Source: Septoria linicola
Taxonomy: Eukaryota; Ascomycota; Dothideomycetes; Mycosphaerellales; Mycosphaerellaceae
Direction: 5' to 3'
NCBI GenBank assembly: GCA_024114885.1
Contig: CP099427.1
Location: forward strand, 186,001-250,000
Length of the DNA: 64,000 nucleotides
Both the position numbers and the translations under genes were made by a program. Below are positions 56,184-64,000 of the stretch, piece by piece (position 1 is the stretch's first letter; every line of letters begins with the position of its first letter). The notes beneath the pieces were generated by a model, which saw only the letters and a program-made list of their open reading frames with translations, was not told the DNA's origin and did not search any database.

Positions 56184-57143
56184 ATGCCTCTTCTACGCAG
56201 CCTCGACGTCTACACACCGCTTTGGGAGAACATGGGCTTCGTGATTGGATCTGCAATGAACGCCTACTTTGACTCGGGAGCACACGTTGCCATATTGACG
56301 CCAATGCCTAGTCTCATCACACTGGCTGTCGCCATGCTGGCAACACTTGCAGTACTCATCTTCCACCACGCCAAGGAATCAACTCGATCAAGCTTCGGGA
56401 GACGGTTTCCTTCGCTCAAGGATCCCGAGGATCTTGCCAATGTGGCAGATTTGTGCGCAGCTTGCATGAACCAGGATTCACTCGTTCTGCCGTGCCATCT
56501 TGCTCGGTGCAAAGACTGTCAGGAGCTGACCTGTGTCGCCAAAGAAGGAGTCACGATATGTTCAACTTGCGATACGACTCTCCACGAGCCAGATGGTAGT
56601 AGGCTGCAATGCTCGATCTTGGATCGACTGCTCTACGCTCAGACCGTTATGAAAGTGGCACGCTGCATCTGTGGTATCGGGCCACTCCTCTTGATCAGCA
56701 CTGTGGGCTTCAAGACACTCTGTCCCGAAGCGAATTTCGGCTTGAACAGGACGACAATCAATGGAGTCATGGCGAGCTGCGCTATCAGTCTGTGGATAGA
56801 TGCGACCTGTTGGTTCACCTACCGCGACCCCGGAACGGAACTCGCCGAGTTCGAAACGGGCTATGCTCGACGACTTGTATTTAGCATACCAGTATACATG
56901 GCAGCCATAGCCTTGTCGATGTTTCACGTCATCATGAGCTGTGTACTGAGTCCAGACGGAGGAGTCGAGCAGGCGGGAGCAGTGTCCGACTTCCGGCTTA
57001 TGGCTGCGCTGATGAGCATGATGCCACCTGATAGGCTCTTCCAAGCAGTTGAGAAACTGAGCAATTGGTGGTGCGGAGAAGAAATGGCTGGTAATGGAGC
57101 CGAATCACCTGTGGCAGAGCAGGCTCTGGACGCAAAGGTTTGA
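56184..57143 (+). CDS. Multi-pass membrane protein with a Cys-rich zinc-binding-like motif
   Basis: 319 aa from the ATG at 56184 (MPLLRSLDVYTPLW); an in-frame ATG 17 codons earlier (56133) is possible. A hydrophobic segment (about residues 40-60, SLITLAVAMLATLAVLIF) precedes a cysteine-rich block CAACMNQDSLVLPCHLARCKDCQELTCVAKEGVTICSTC, whose CxxC, C-x4-C-x2-C and CxxC spacings suggest a RING- or zinc-ribbon-like site facing the cytosol. Three or four further hydrophobic stretches follow (GIGPLLLISTVGF, then NGVMASCAISLWIDATCWF, and FSIPVYMAAIALSMFHVIMSCVL). This resembles membrane-embedded E3 ligases in layout, but the ring is not canonical (no clear C3HC4), so the function is open. It converges with the mevalonate kinase gene. 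Confidence 0.6.
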   Translation: MPLLRSLDVYTPLWENMGFVIGSAMNAYFDSGAHVAILTPMPSLITLAVAMLATLAVLIFHHAKESTRSSFGRRFPSLKDPEDLANVADLCAACMNQDSLVLPCHLARCKDCQELTCVAKEGVTICSTCDTTLHEPDGSRLQCSILDRLLYAQTVMKVARCICGIGPLLLISTVGFKTLCPEANFGLNRTTINGVMASCAISLWIDATCWFTYRDPGTELAEFETGYARRLVFSIPVYMAAIALSMFHVIMSCVLSPDGGVEQAGAVSDFRLMAALMSMMPPDRLFQAVEKLSNWWCGEEMAGNGAESPVAEQALDAKV

Positions 57144-58058
57144 CTCTTGAGCATGAGTTTGCAGCTGCGACCATGTCTCGAGCAGAGCTGTAAGAACGCC
57201 AGTAACAGCAGCAACCACATGCTTGAATAGTTCTGAACTTTGCGAAGGAGCTTTATCGACCAGGAGTCGCGTCGTGACGGCATCTCGCCAGCAACCAAAT
57301 CGACCTCGTCCCTACCTTTCAACCAGCGGGTCCAACACGAAGTGGTGCTACCAAATAGATGTGGCCACGCTCCTGCGGTACACTTAAATGTAGTCTTAAT
57401 TTGGTTCTCGGGCAGCTGTAGAACAATGCCAAACATTTCGGTACTCCTTTCCTCCCCTTCATAGCAGTGTATTCGAGACTTGATTGAAGAGTCCAGACAC
57501 AAGGGCGCTGCTATCAGCGCCCGTAAAGGCCATCTTCTCTCATCATCGGCCCCGGAAGCTCTCGCCTTGGAAGGGTCCTGAACGTCGGACACTGCTCATG
57601 CAGCTGATCAGCATTTCCGATTCTCTTAGCAGCTGTGCGAGTATGTCGAGTGTGCAACACGCAGTGTTTCATCATGGCCGAAGCAAACAGAGAATGGTCG
57701 CTCAGAAGAGAAAACGCTGATGCTGCTACTACTTAGATGCCAGCAGTGGCAAGCGCGCCTGTCGTGCCTTCCTGTCTTGCAAACATTGTGAGCATTTAGA
57801 GAAAGAGCAACCCGGCACCTTCCTTCCCAAAAACATCGTTGCCGCGGAAGCACAAAGAGAAGTCGTAGATCATCGACCTGCGTCAAAAATAGTATCTTGA
57901 TACTCATACACAAATACAATAATAATGCTCAATGAGCTACAGATCTTACACCCAGGGGATTGCTCCCGCTCGTTTTCCAGCCAGACCTGTCTGACAGCAG
58001 ATTTTCCCAACTCCTCGCAGCAACGATCACATTCCGTTTCTCTCAGCTGGATTACTTA
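57144..58058. other. Convergent intergenic region
   Basis: This lies between the Cys-rich membrane protein gene (+) and mevalonate kinase (-). A 222-codon minus frame (56924-57592) overlaps the previous gene antisense and has no recognised domain. No repeat or RNA gene seen. Confidence 0.5.
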
Positions 58059-59711
58059 TTAAGGTCTCCAATACTTCCAAGCTTCTTCATCATCTTTCCC
58101 ACCGACCAAATCTTCCACTCCTTCCCGCCCGTCTGCAGTCAAGAACATTTCCAGATCAATCTCTTCATCATTGATGACAGCAGGATACAGCACACCTACA
58201 CCATCGCCTCCAAGCGTCGTAGCGTACTTGACGAAGCCTTCGGCTTTCAAGTCCTTGTCGAGCTGCTCCATAGGCGATAGCTTGTCACCGTAAGCTGCGT
58301 CCCCGTTCAATTGGGACATGCTTTGCCGTCTGTCGTTGGGTGCGACTTCTGGAAGATCTGGTTTGAGGAGTGTAATTGCGCAGCCTCCACCTCCCGCTCC
58401 GGTCAGTTTCGTCCAGCCCACACCGGCTTGATCAACGAGGTATCGTAATCGCTCGAGGCGAGGGTGTGAGACGCCGAGACTGGTGAGAAGACCGTGATTT
58501 ATGCTCATTAGTTCTCCAAGATGTGCTATGCTTTCGTTGCTGCCGGGATCGAAGTCATCGCTCTGGACTCTTTCGTAGACGCTTCGCGTGATCGAATCGA
58601 TGGCGTTCAATGTGTTCTCCACCACCATTGGATGCATAGATTTGAGGTGCTGCACTTTGGCGACCTCTGCAGCTGTGGACTTGGCTTGACATGTATCGAT
58701 GAGAAGAAGTGGTAATTCCGGGAAGTCGCGTAGCACTGATACGCTCGGCGGCTTCGTGTAGTCTTTTCGTTGGAAGAGCACAGCATGCCCATTCGTGCTG
58801 ACTGTGTTGTCCACCCCTGAGGGGTTGCCATGTATCAGCATCTCGCCCACAAATGCCCATCGGTTTATCCTCTCCAGCTGCTTCTCCGCCTCTTCACCCT
58901 GCTGGTCCGGATGTGGTCCAGCCAGTGCTCGTGTTTGGATGAGCAGAGCTGCAGCAATTGCCACGCTCACACTTGCCGAGCTGCCCAGTCCAGCGCCGAT
59001 CGGTATACAACTCCTCATCGCGTACACGCAGCCTGGACTCCTTTCGCTACCCAGACTCAGGAATAAGTAAAGAAAGGCCGATGCAGCTGCTTGATTGATC
59101 TTTCTCTTTTCCGGCTCATGCGCCAATTCAGGTGATATATCCTTGATATGCGGTTGCATGATGTCCACCAGGTCCTTGTCCAGCGTTGTTACCAGATCGT
59201 AATACTTCTTCTTCTTCGGCGCAAATTCCTTCCACGGCAGATCCTTTATTTGCCATGTGTGATCGAGGCCAATGTCCGTGAACTTCAGCTTTACAAATCG
59301 CTGGCTTTTCGAAAGTGTCGTCACGAGAAGATATGATCGCAGAGAAATGGAGGCTGCGATAGCTGCCTTGCCGTGCACCACTGCATGTTCGCCATAGACG
59401 ATTGTCTTGCCGGGCGAGGAGACGATGAAGGGCGGTGCGAGTGGGTTTGAAGGCGACCGCGAGTGTCGCATGGCCAGATTTGTGCGTGTTCGAGGCTCGT
59501 GAGGTGAAGATATGCGCGAATGGTCGTCGTCTGTTTGGCAGTCGGAGTCTCGAGTAGGTGATCGTGATACATTTAGATGGTCTGGATTCCCATTTCGTGA
59601 ATCGCGTGTGTGACCGTTAGTGAGAGTGCCGTTCGTCTTGTGGATAGTCCCGTTGGTGCCATTGGCGTGATGATGCGACGCAGAGCCATTGACACTGCTG
59701 CTAGGAGCCAT
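58059..59711 (-). CDS. ERG12: Mevalonate kinase
   Basis: 550 aa from the ATG at 59711 (MAPSSSVNGS). The frame is open to an ATG at 60050, adding 113 residues of basic and unlike-family sequence, which I leave out. Residues 1-100 are low-complexity. The GHMP kinase core begins at IVSSPGKTIVYGEHAVVHGKAAIAASI. Motif 2 is PIGAGLGSSASVSVAIAAA (ATP-binding loop), and motif 3 is LTGAGGGGCAITL. The NPSGVDNTVSTNG segment carries the catalytic Asp. The enzyme phosphorylates (R)-mevalonate with ATP in the cytosol, an early step toward ergosterol and other isoprenoids. The fungal enzyme is usually about 430-540 aa, so this one is at the long end. Introns are absent. Confidence 0.92.
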   Translation of the reverse strand: MAPSSSVNGSASHHHANGTNGTIHKTNGTLTNGHTRDSRNGNPDHLNVSRSPTRDSDCQTDDDHSRISSPHEPRTRTNLAMRHSRSPSNPLAPPFIVSSPGKTIVYGEHAVVHGKAAIAASISLRSYLLVTTLSKSQRFVKLKFTDIGLDHTWQIKDLPWKEFAPKKKKYYDLVTTLDKDLVDIMQPHIKDISPELAHEPEKRKINQAAASAFLYLFLSLGSERSPGCVYAMRSCIPIGAGLGSSASVSVAIAAALLIQTRALAGPHPDQQGEEAEKQLERINRWAFVGEMLIHGNPSGVDNTVSTNGHAVLFQRKDYTKPPSVSVLRDFPELPLLLIDTCQAKSTAAEVAKVQHLKSMHPMVVENTLNAIDSITRSVYERVQSDDFDPGSNESIAHLGELMSINHGLLTSLGVSHPRLERLRYLVDQAGVGWTKLTGAGGGGCAITLLKPDLPEVAPNDRRQSMSQLNGDAAYGDKLSPMEQLDKDLKAEGFVKYATTLGGDGVGVLYPAVINDEEIDLEMFLTADGREGVEDLVGGKDDEEAWKYWRP

Positions 59712-60761
59712 GATGGTGCCTTTCAATTGCGCTACTCGTTCTAAAGCCTTCTTTCGTCTTTCTCTCTGCCTCCTCGCGGTACTCGATCTTGTAGTGTCAA
59801 TCAGGTCATGTGTGGCATAAGGGAAGTCCAAACAGTAATGATCCTCCAGATTACAATTACATTTCAAGTGGTTCGATGTCGGATTGTATGCAGGGGCGAT
59901 CGACGCTTTTGTGGGGTTGACGTAGCCTTCAACATCGTCAGTATCGTCTCGCCCGCCAGCACACGTCGCCAATGAGCTTGCGCGTCTACGGCGTAAGATC
60001 CAGGCAGATGTCTTGTCCTCGTCGACTGCGTGACGAAGATGGAGCAGCATGTTAGCAAGCCCAGGTCAGCTGCAGACACAGCCAGGCCATGAGATCCTTG
60101 TAAATGTCTCCAGCCAACAAGGATGCCCGCTTTGTCACCAGACTACAATATGAGTGCAAAGCCACATCTGTACTCCTGTTGTCTGCGTGAAGATCAAAAA
60201 CAAATCAATTGTGCATTTGGGTGTAAGCGTTTCTGTAGACAGATCTGTCGGGGTATCTGCTGCTACATTCTTTGGTCTACTTCGTCAAACAGATACAAAA
60301 CATGAAGCGAATGGGGGTATTGTTCCTTTTTACTCCGAAATGTCCCATGCGTGGACAAGTCACTTTTGCGTGAGAGTCATGCCGCCATCCTATATCCCAT
60401 CGTTCCACCCCTCGCTGTGCAACCAACCGATACTAGTAGTACACGTCAAGCAAGTTCTCATCGCCAGAGCATCTGACAAAATCTTGTATGGCCAAGCAAA
60501 ACGCCTCGCATTTCCATGCATCAGATGGTATCAAAAGTCGTTCCGTCCCGCGCCTCGTTGACCCAGCTCCGATAATGTTGCTTGAGCTGTTGCCATGGGT
60601 GGTCGATGCGGTTCGTGGTAATATACAGTGGGGTCAGGGTGACTGTTTTGGTAGTCGCGCCCTTGTTGTGTTTCGATAGTGCCGGTCGTAGTGTTCATTC
60701 TGTCGCCGACTCTGCTACCGCCGTCTTTCCATTTTGGAGGCTGGAAAGACAAGGTCCCTAG
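59712..60761. other. Intergenic region, mevalonate kinase promoter
   Basis: This holds the possible N-terminal extension of the kinase frame (59712-60050), the kinase promoter and the 3' flank of the zinc-finger gene. The remaining frames are short. Confidence 0.45.
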
Positions 60762-62747
60762 TCATGGATACGGACCTTGTCTTCCCATGTCACTGCTGTA
60801 ACTCGCTTGATTCGAAAGCTGCCCGAGTTGACCCTTCAAGGAAATTATCTCTTCCTGCATACGACTGATCCGCAGTTCGTATTCGTCGCCCATTCTACTG
60901 AGACGTTGTTCAAGCGTCCGAACGTAGCCCCAGATGTCGTCAGAGCTCGGATTCCCACCTTGACCAGCGATGTCCCTCATACTGCTTCCCGAAGATCGGC
61001 CATGACTGGACAGACTTCCGGGATTGGAGCCCATACCAGGAGCCGGATACACCTGAGGATTATGCATCATGTTAGGCTGTGCACCTGGCTGTAAAACGCC
61101 ACGCATGGGTGGCTGAGCGCCAAGTGGTGGCAAGATGTTATGTTGTGGCGGGACCTGGTTCGGATTCGGAGCAAACTGGTTGCTGGGCTGTGGCGGTGAC
61201 CGTACCCCAGTACCACTACCTCTCCCAAAGTGCTGCTGTTGGAACTGAGTGTTCAAGCTTGTCGAGCGATTACGGCCAAGTTGTGCACTGCCATCGCCAA
61301 CACTGAGCCGGTGTTGGTCGTGCGGTTGGCCTGGGGACAATGGCTTGGGCGAGGAAGTCATCATCCCAGGCTCTGCAAAGACCTGTCCCTGGCCGTAGTA
61401 TGAAGAGCTAATGGAACCTCCAGCAGGGCTAGGCTGTCCAGACATGTCGCGTGGCGATGTTGCACCACCTGGGTGGACGACCTGCGGTGGAGCCATGCTG
61501 CCTTGCATTTGACGCGGTGCAGGCGGGTACGTGCTCGAATGCTGGCGATACACGGACCTGTCAGAGTCCTGCGGTGTTTCCAGCTGCTGTCTCTTGTGGC
61601 TCTTGCGACGACCGTGCTCGTCAATGCCCTCATCGTCGTACTCAACACCGTCCATGCCTTCGTATCCATCAGCATCTTCGTCATCGCCTCCAAAACTTGA
61701 ACGACGGCCGGCACATCCTCCTGGGCCCTTATTATGGCGTGCAAGTGCGTCTCCTCTTGCAAACTTCCGCCCACATTTGTCGCACGTATGCGGTCGCTCG
61801 CCAGTATGAAGCTTGGTGTGACGCTTCAAATCATGTAATCGTCGGAATCGTGCTTGACATGTTTGGCAGACGTATGGCTTCTCTTGACTATGAGTGAGAA
61901 GGTGCGACTTCAGATTGTGGTGGCGCGTGAAATCGGTGGAGCAATATGGGCACTTGTGCCTCTTGTTCGATGCTGGCGATTTTGGGCTGCTTTGTCCAAG
62001 ACCGGAGCCTGGTAGGGTCATGCTTCGCGCAGATCCGCCCTCTTGCCCATCTGGATGTTGAGGTGGCAGGCCCGGATATGAGAGCGACATGTTCTTGCTG
62101 TGTTGTTCTTGGGGCGCAAGGTTGCCGTTATGCGAAGTGTAGCTGGTGCCTTCGTTGAGATCCGCTGGCTCGGCCACAAAGTTCGGCCCCGTCGTGTGGT
62201 CACTGGCTGTGACAGTCATGGCATGTCCTGAATTCGTGCCTTCTATCGTTGAACCGAAACTTCCCAAGCTCACGGGACTAGCATCCTGGTCCTGTTCTGT
62301 TTGCGCATTACTATCAGGAATACTGATCCTTTCGGCCACCTTGCGCAGAGGCGAGCTCATCTTGTCGGGCGCAGGTGCGTCAGTGGGTCTGCTCATACCT
62401 CCAGTACCTAGCAGCGATTGCATAGCCGCAACTTGAGGATTAGGACTCGTCTGTCGTGATCCTTCTGCCTGTTTCCGACGCTTCATCTCAGCCATGGCCG
62501 CTGCTCCGGTAAGCGGTAGCGGCGTAGACCGCGGCGACAGGTGCGCCTTGTCTGATCGAGGCGAGAGACTCGTCCTGGGATCAGGCTTTTGCGAAATGGG
62601 CCGCAGCAGATGGGGGTTCTCGAGAGCGCCGTGGTTGGCCGCGCCGAGGCCTGACGTTGAAGACGTCGGTGTACGTGGCGCACCAGAGGCGGCGGCGGCG
62701 TTGAGGGAGGAAGATAATGGCGTAGTCGAGCGCGTTGTTGCTGCCAT
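60762..62747 (-). CDS. C2H2 zinc-finger transcription factor
   Basis: A single exon of 661 aa. Residues 1-260 are Ser/Pro/Thr-rich. Three tandem C2H2 fingers span about 265-345: CPYCSTDFTRHHNLKSHLLTH, then CQTCQARFRRLHDLKRHTKLH, then CDKCGRKFARGDALARHNKGPGG-C. The linkers SQEKPYV and TGERPHT are the classic TGEKP type, indicating sequence-specific DNA binding. Acidic DDEDADGYEGMDGVEYDDEG follows the fingers, then a Gln/Pro/Gly-rich region. A short coiled coil near residues 605-645 (TLEQRLSRMGDEYELRISRMQEEIISLKGQLGQL) could support dimerisation. The third finger ends H-x6-C, a variant spacing. I cannot place it in a named fungal subfamily with certainty; it has some likeness to Crz1-like fingers. 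Confidence 0.85.
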   Translation of the reverse strand: MAATTRSTTPLSSSLNAAAASGAPRTPTSSTSGLGAANHGALENPHLLRPISQKPDPRTSLSPRSDKAHLSPRSTPLPLTGAAAMAEMKRRKQAEGSRQTSPNPQVAAMQSLLGTGGMSRPTDAPAPDKMSSPLRKVAERISIPDSNAQTEQDQDASPVSLGSFGSTIEGTNSGHAMTVTASDHTTGPNFVAEPADLNEGTSYTSHNGNLAPQEQHSKNMSLSYPGLPPQHPDGQEGGSARSMTLPGSGLGQSSPKSPASNKRHKCPYCSTDFTRHHNLKSHLLTHSQEKPYVCQTCQARFRRLHDLKRHTKLHTGERPHTCDKCGRKFARGDALARHNKGPGGCAGRRSSFGGDDEDADGYEGMDGVEYDDEGIDEHGRRKSHKRQQLETPQDSDRSVYRQHSSTYPPAPRQMQGSMAPPQVVHPGGATSPRDMSGQPSPAGGSISSSYYGQGQVFAEPGMMTSSPKPLSPGQPHDQHRLSVGDGSAQLGRNRSTSLNTQFQQQHFGRGSGTGVRSPPQPSNQFAPNPNQVPPQHNILPPLGAQPPMRGVLQPGAQPNMMHNPQVYPAPGMGSNPGSLSSHGRSSGSSMRDIAGQGGNPSSDDIWGYVRTLEQRLSRMGDEYELRISRMQEEIISLKGQLGQLSNQASYSSDMGRQGPYP

Positions 62748-64000
62748 GTGTGCGTTTCTTAGTGCGTCATGCCTGCGCTGTGTTAGCGATCCTGCTCCAC
62801 TCTCTCATGGCAAAACCGCCAGGCTTTCAGTTTCAGAGAGCCAACAGCATCATCCTGCGATCCTGAAAGCATCTGCGCCACGCGACAAACGTGTCGCGAC
62901 AGAGGCGACTTCTCGGGATCACAGGATGTAGCCTCTCGTACACGCTGATTAAATGAAAGACTGTAAGCCGGAGACCCACCTTGAAACTTCGTCGACCACG
63001 GCACAATTGCTTTCTCCCACAGAGAGAAAAAACAATGCTTTCCAGTGTTATTGCTGGTCTCGACGACGAGCAATTGCGCGCTCAAAGACGTCGAATACCG
63101 CGCATTGATTTCCTATCCAGGTTGTGATGGCCTGGACCGGATGATCTGAGTGTGCGCGTCTCGGAAGTCCAGAGCCTGCCCAACCTCGATCGCTTTTGGA
63201 CAGCACACAAGAATGAATGCCGCAGAAGTGACAGATTGCGCAGAGTCGCCTTCACAGTGGCGGCGGAGCCAGCGGCAGCGCGTCGGAGTCAGTCTCAGTA
63301 TATCTCTCGAAGAGCAACCGTCAGCTATTCCCAGCTGCTCGGCCACTGAAGTGACTTCCGATCAGTGGGTGGGCTGTGTTCTGGGTGGCGTCTGCTCAAT
63401 TGAGGATCCGAAGGCGCGGCGGAGTATCCGATGCCGCTGTTCGCCGATGCCTTTGAAGTGGATGATCTTGTCGTGCGCGCGATCAACCAGTTTGTGATTG
63501 TATGCAAAGGTGAAGTCACTGCGTTGCAAACATGAATTGGAAGGTACAGTACAGTTCGCGCTTCCCTAGGATGTCCTCTGAGGCGCAGCCATCCGCGAGG
63601 GAGCACTCGTCACAACAAGCTTGACCGGCTGCTGATGAACATGCCCAGCCTCACAGGGATCGTCGTCACTACTCGCGCTGCTAAACGGACAGGCACAAAT
63701 TTGCTTTGAGCCACACTTTGCTCTTGGAACACGAGATCATTCGCCGCCGCATACCTCTCCTCAAGCCGCCGGACAGCACGATTCCCGTGCTCTGATCGAG
63801 TCAATGCAAGGCTGAGAAGCTCGGTCCTCCACCCTATGTCATATGTCACCGATTCCACGATGCAAAGCTGGCCAAATCGTACTCCAGAACGGCGGCACTA
63901 CACCATTGCGGCGGATCGAACGAGCCATCATTCGTTGCAGTGCTTGCAAGAATCCCGCACGATCGGGACTTGTCTGCACATCGGCATTGTGACCAGCATC
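62748..64000. other. Right-edge intergenic region
   Basis: The promoter of the zinc-finger gene should lie just beyond 62747. Frames of up to 115 codons on both strands have no domain. A gene entering from the right edge cannot be excluded. Confidence 0.45.

Overview
The window looks like nuclear DNA of a filamentous ascomycete. Genes carry short GT-AG introns (about 45-80 nt, one of 249 nt) with CTAAC/CTAAT-like branch points. Intergenic DNA is moderate, and the gene set is fungal: PalF/RIM8 arrestin, Tps3-like trehalose subunit, Ure2-type GST, carboxymuconate cyclase, ERG12. The style fits Pezizomycotina, perhaps Dothideomycetes, but no marker fixes the genus. There are no operons, rRNA genes, CRISPR arrays or intact transposons that I can see.

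Layout. 0.6-6.0 kb: a 1574-aa coiled-coil plus DEDD 3'-5' exonuclease protein (-) diverges from a five-exon LSM5 (+). 7.1-7.9 kb: a Rossmann-fold oxidoreductase. 11.5-14.4 kb: a trehalose-synthase regulatory subunit. 15.2-17.5 kb: a secreted SGNH/CE12 esterase and a five-exon GST, both (-). 19.0-23.2 kb: PalF/RIM8 and an unusual LysM-lytic transglycosylase-like protein. 23.5-27.5 kb: a Lys-rich nuclear-type protein, a protein with a faint nucleotide-kinase resemblance and a serine/threonine dehydratase. 28.4-31.7 kb: a decayed gene and a tandem repeat family. 31.9-34.6 kb: carboxymuconate cyclase and a Gly-rich membrane protein. 35.8-38.6 kb: a GAF hybrid histidine kinase. 42.1-46.7 kb: a DHCR7-like sterol reductase and a secreted carboxylesterase. 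47.3-51.9 kb: a large GTPase with an apparent frameshift and a small secreted protein. 52.7-62.7 kb: a disordered protein, a Cys-rich multi-pass membrane protein, mevalonate kinase and a C2H2 zinc-finger protein.

The genes do not form one biosynthetic cluster. Two act in sterol biology (mevalonate kinase, DHCR7-like reductase), two in environmental sensing (PalF, histidine kinase), one in trehalose stress metabolism, and several in secretion or catabolism (CE12 esterase, carboxylesterase, muconate cyclase). The most interesting items are the LysM-SLT protein without a signal peptide, the DHCR7-like reductase, the frameshifted GTPase, the multi-stop gene remnant, and a dispersed repeat with a palindromic core at 24.6 and 31.4-31.65 kb. 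Exon joins were worked out by eye from splice signals and frame continuity.
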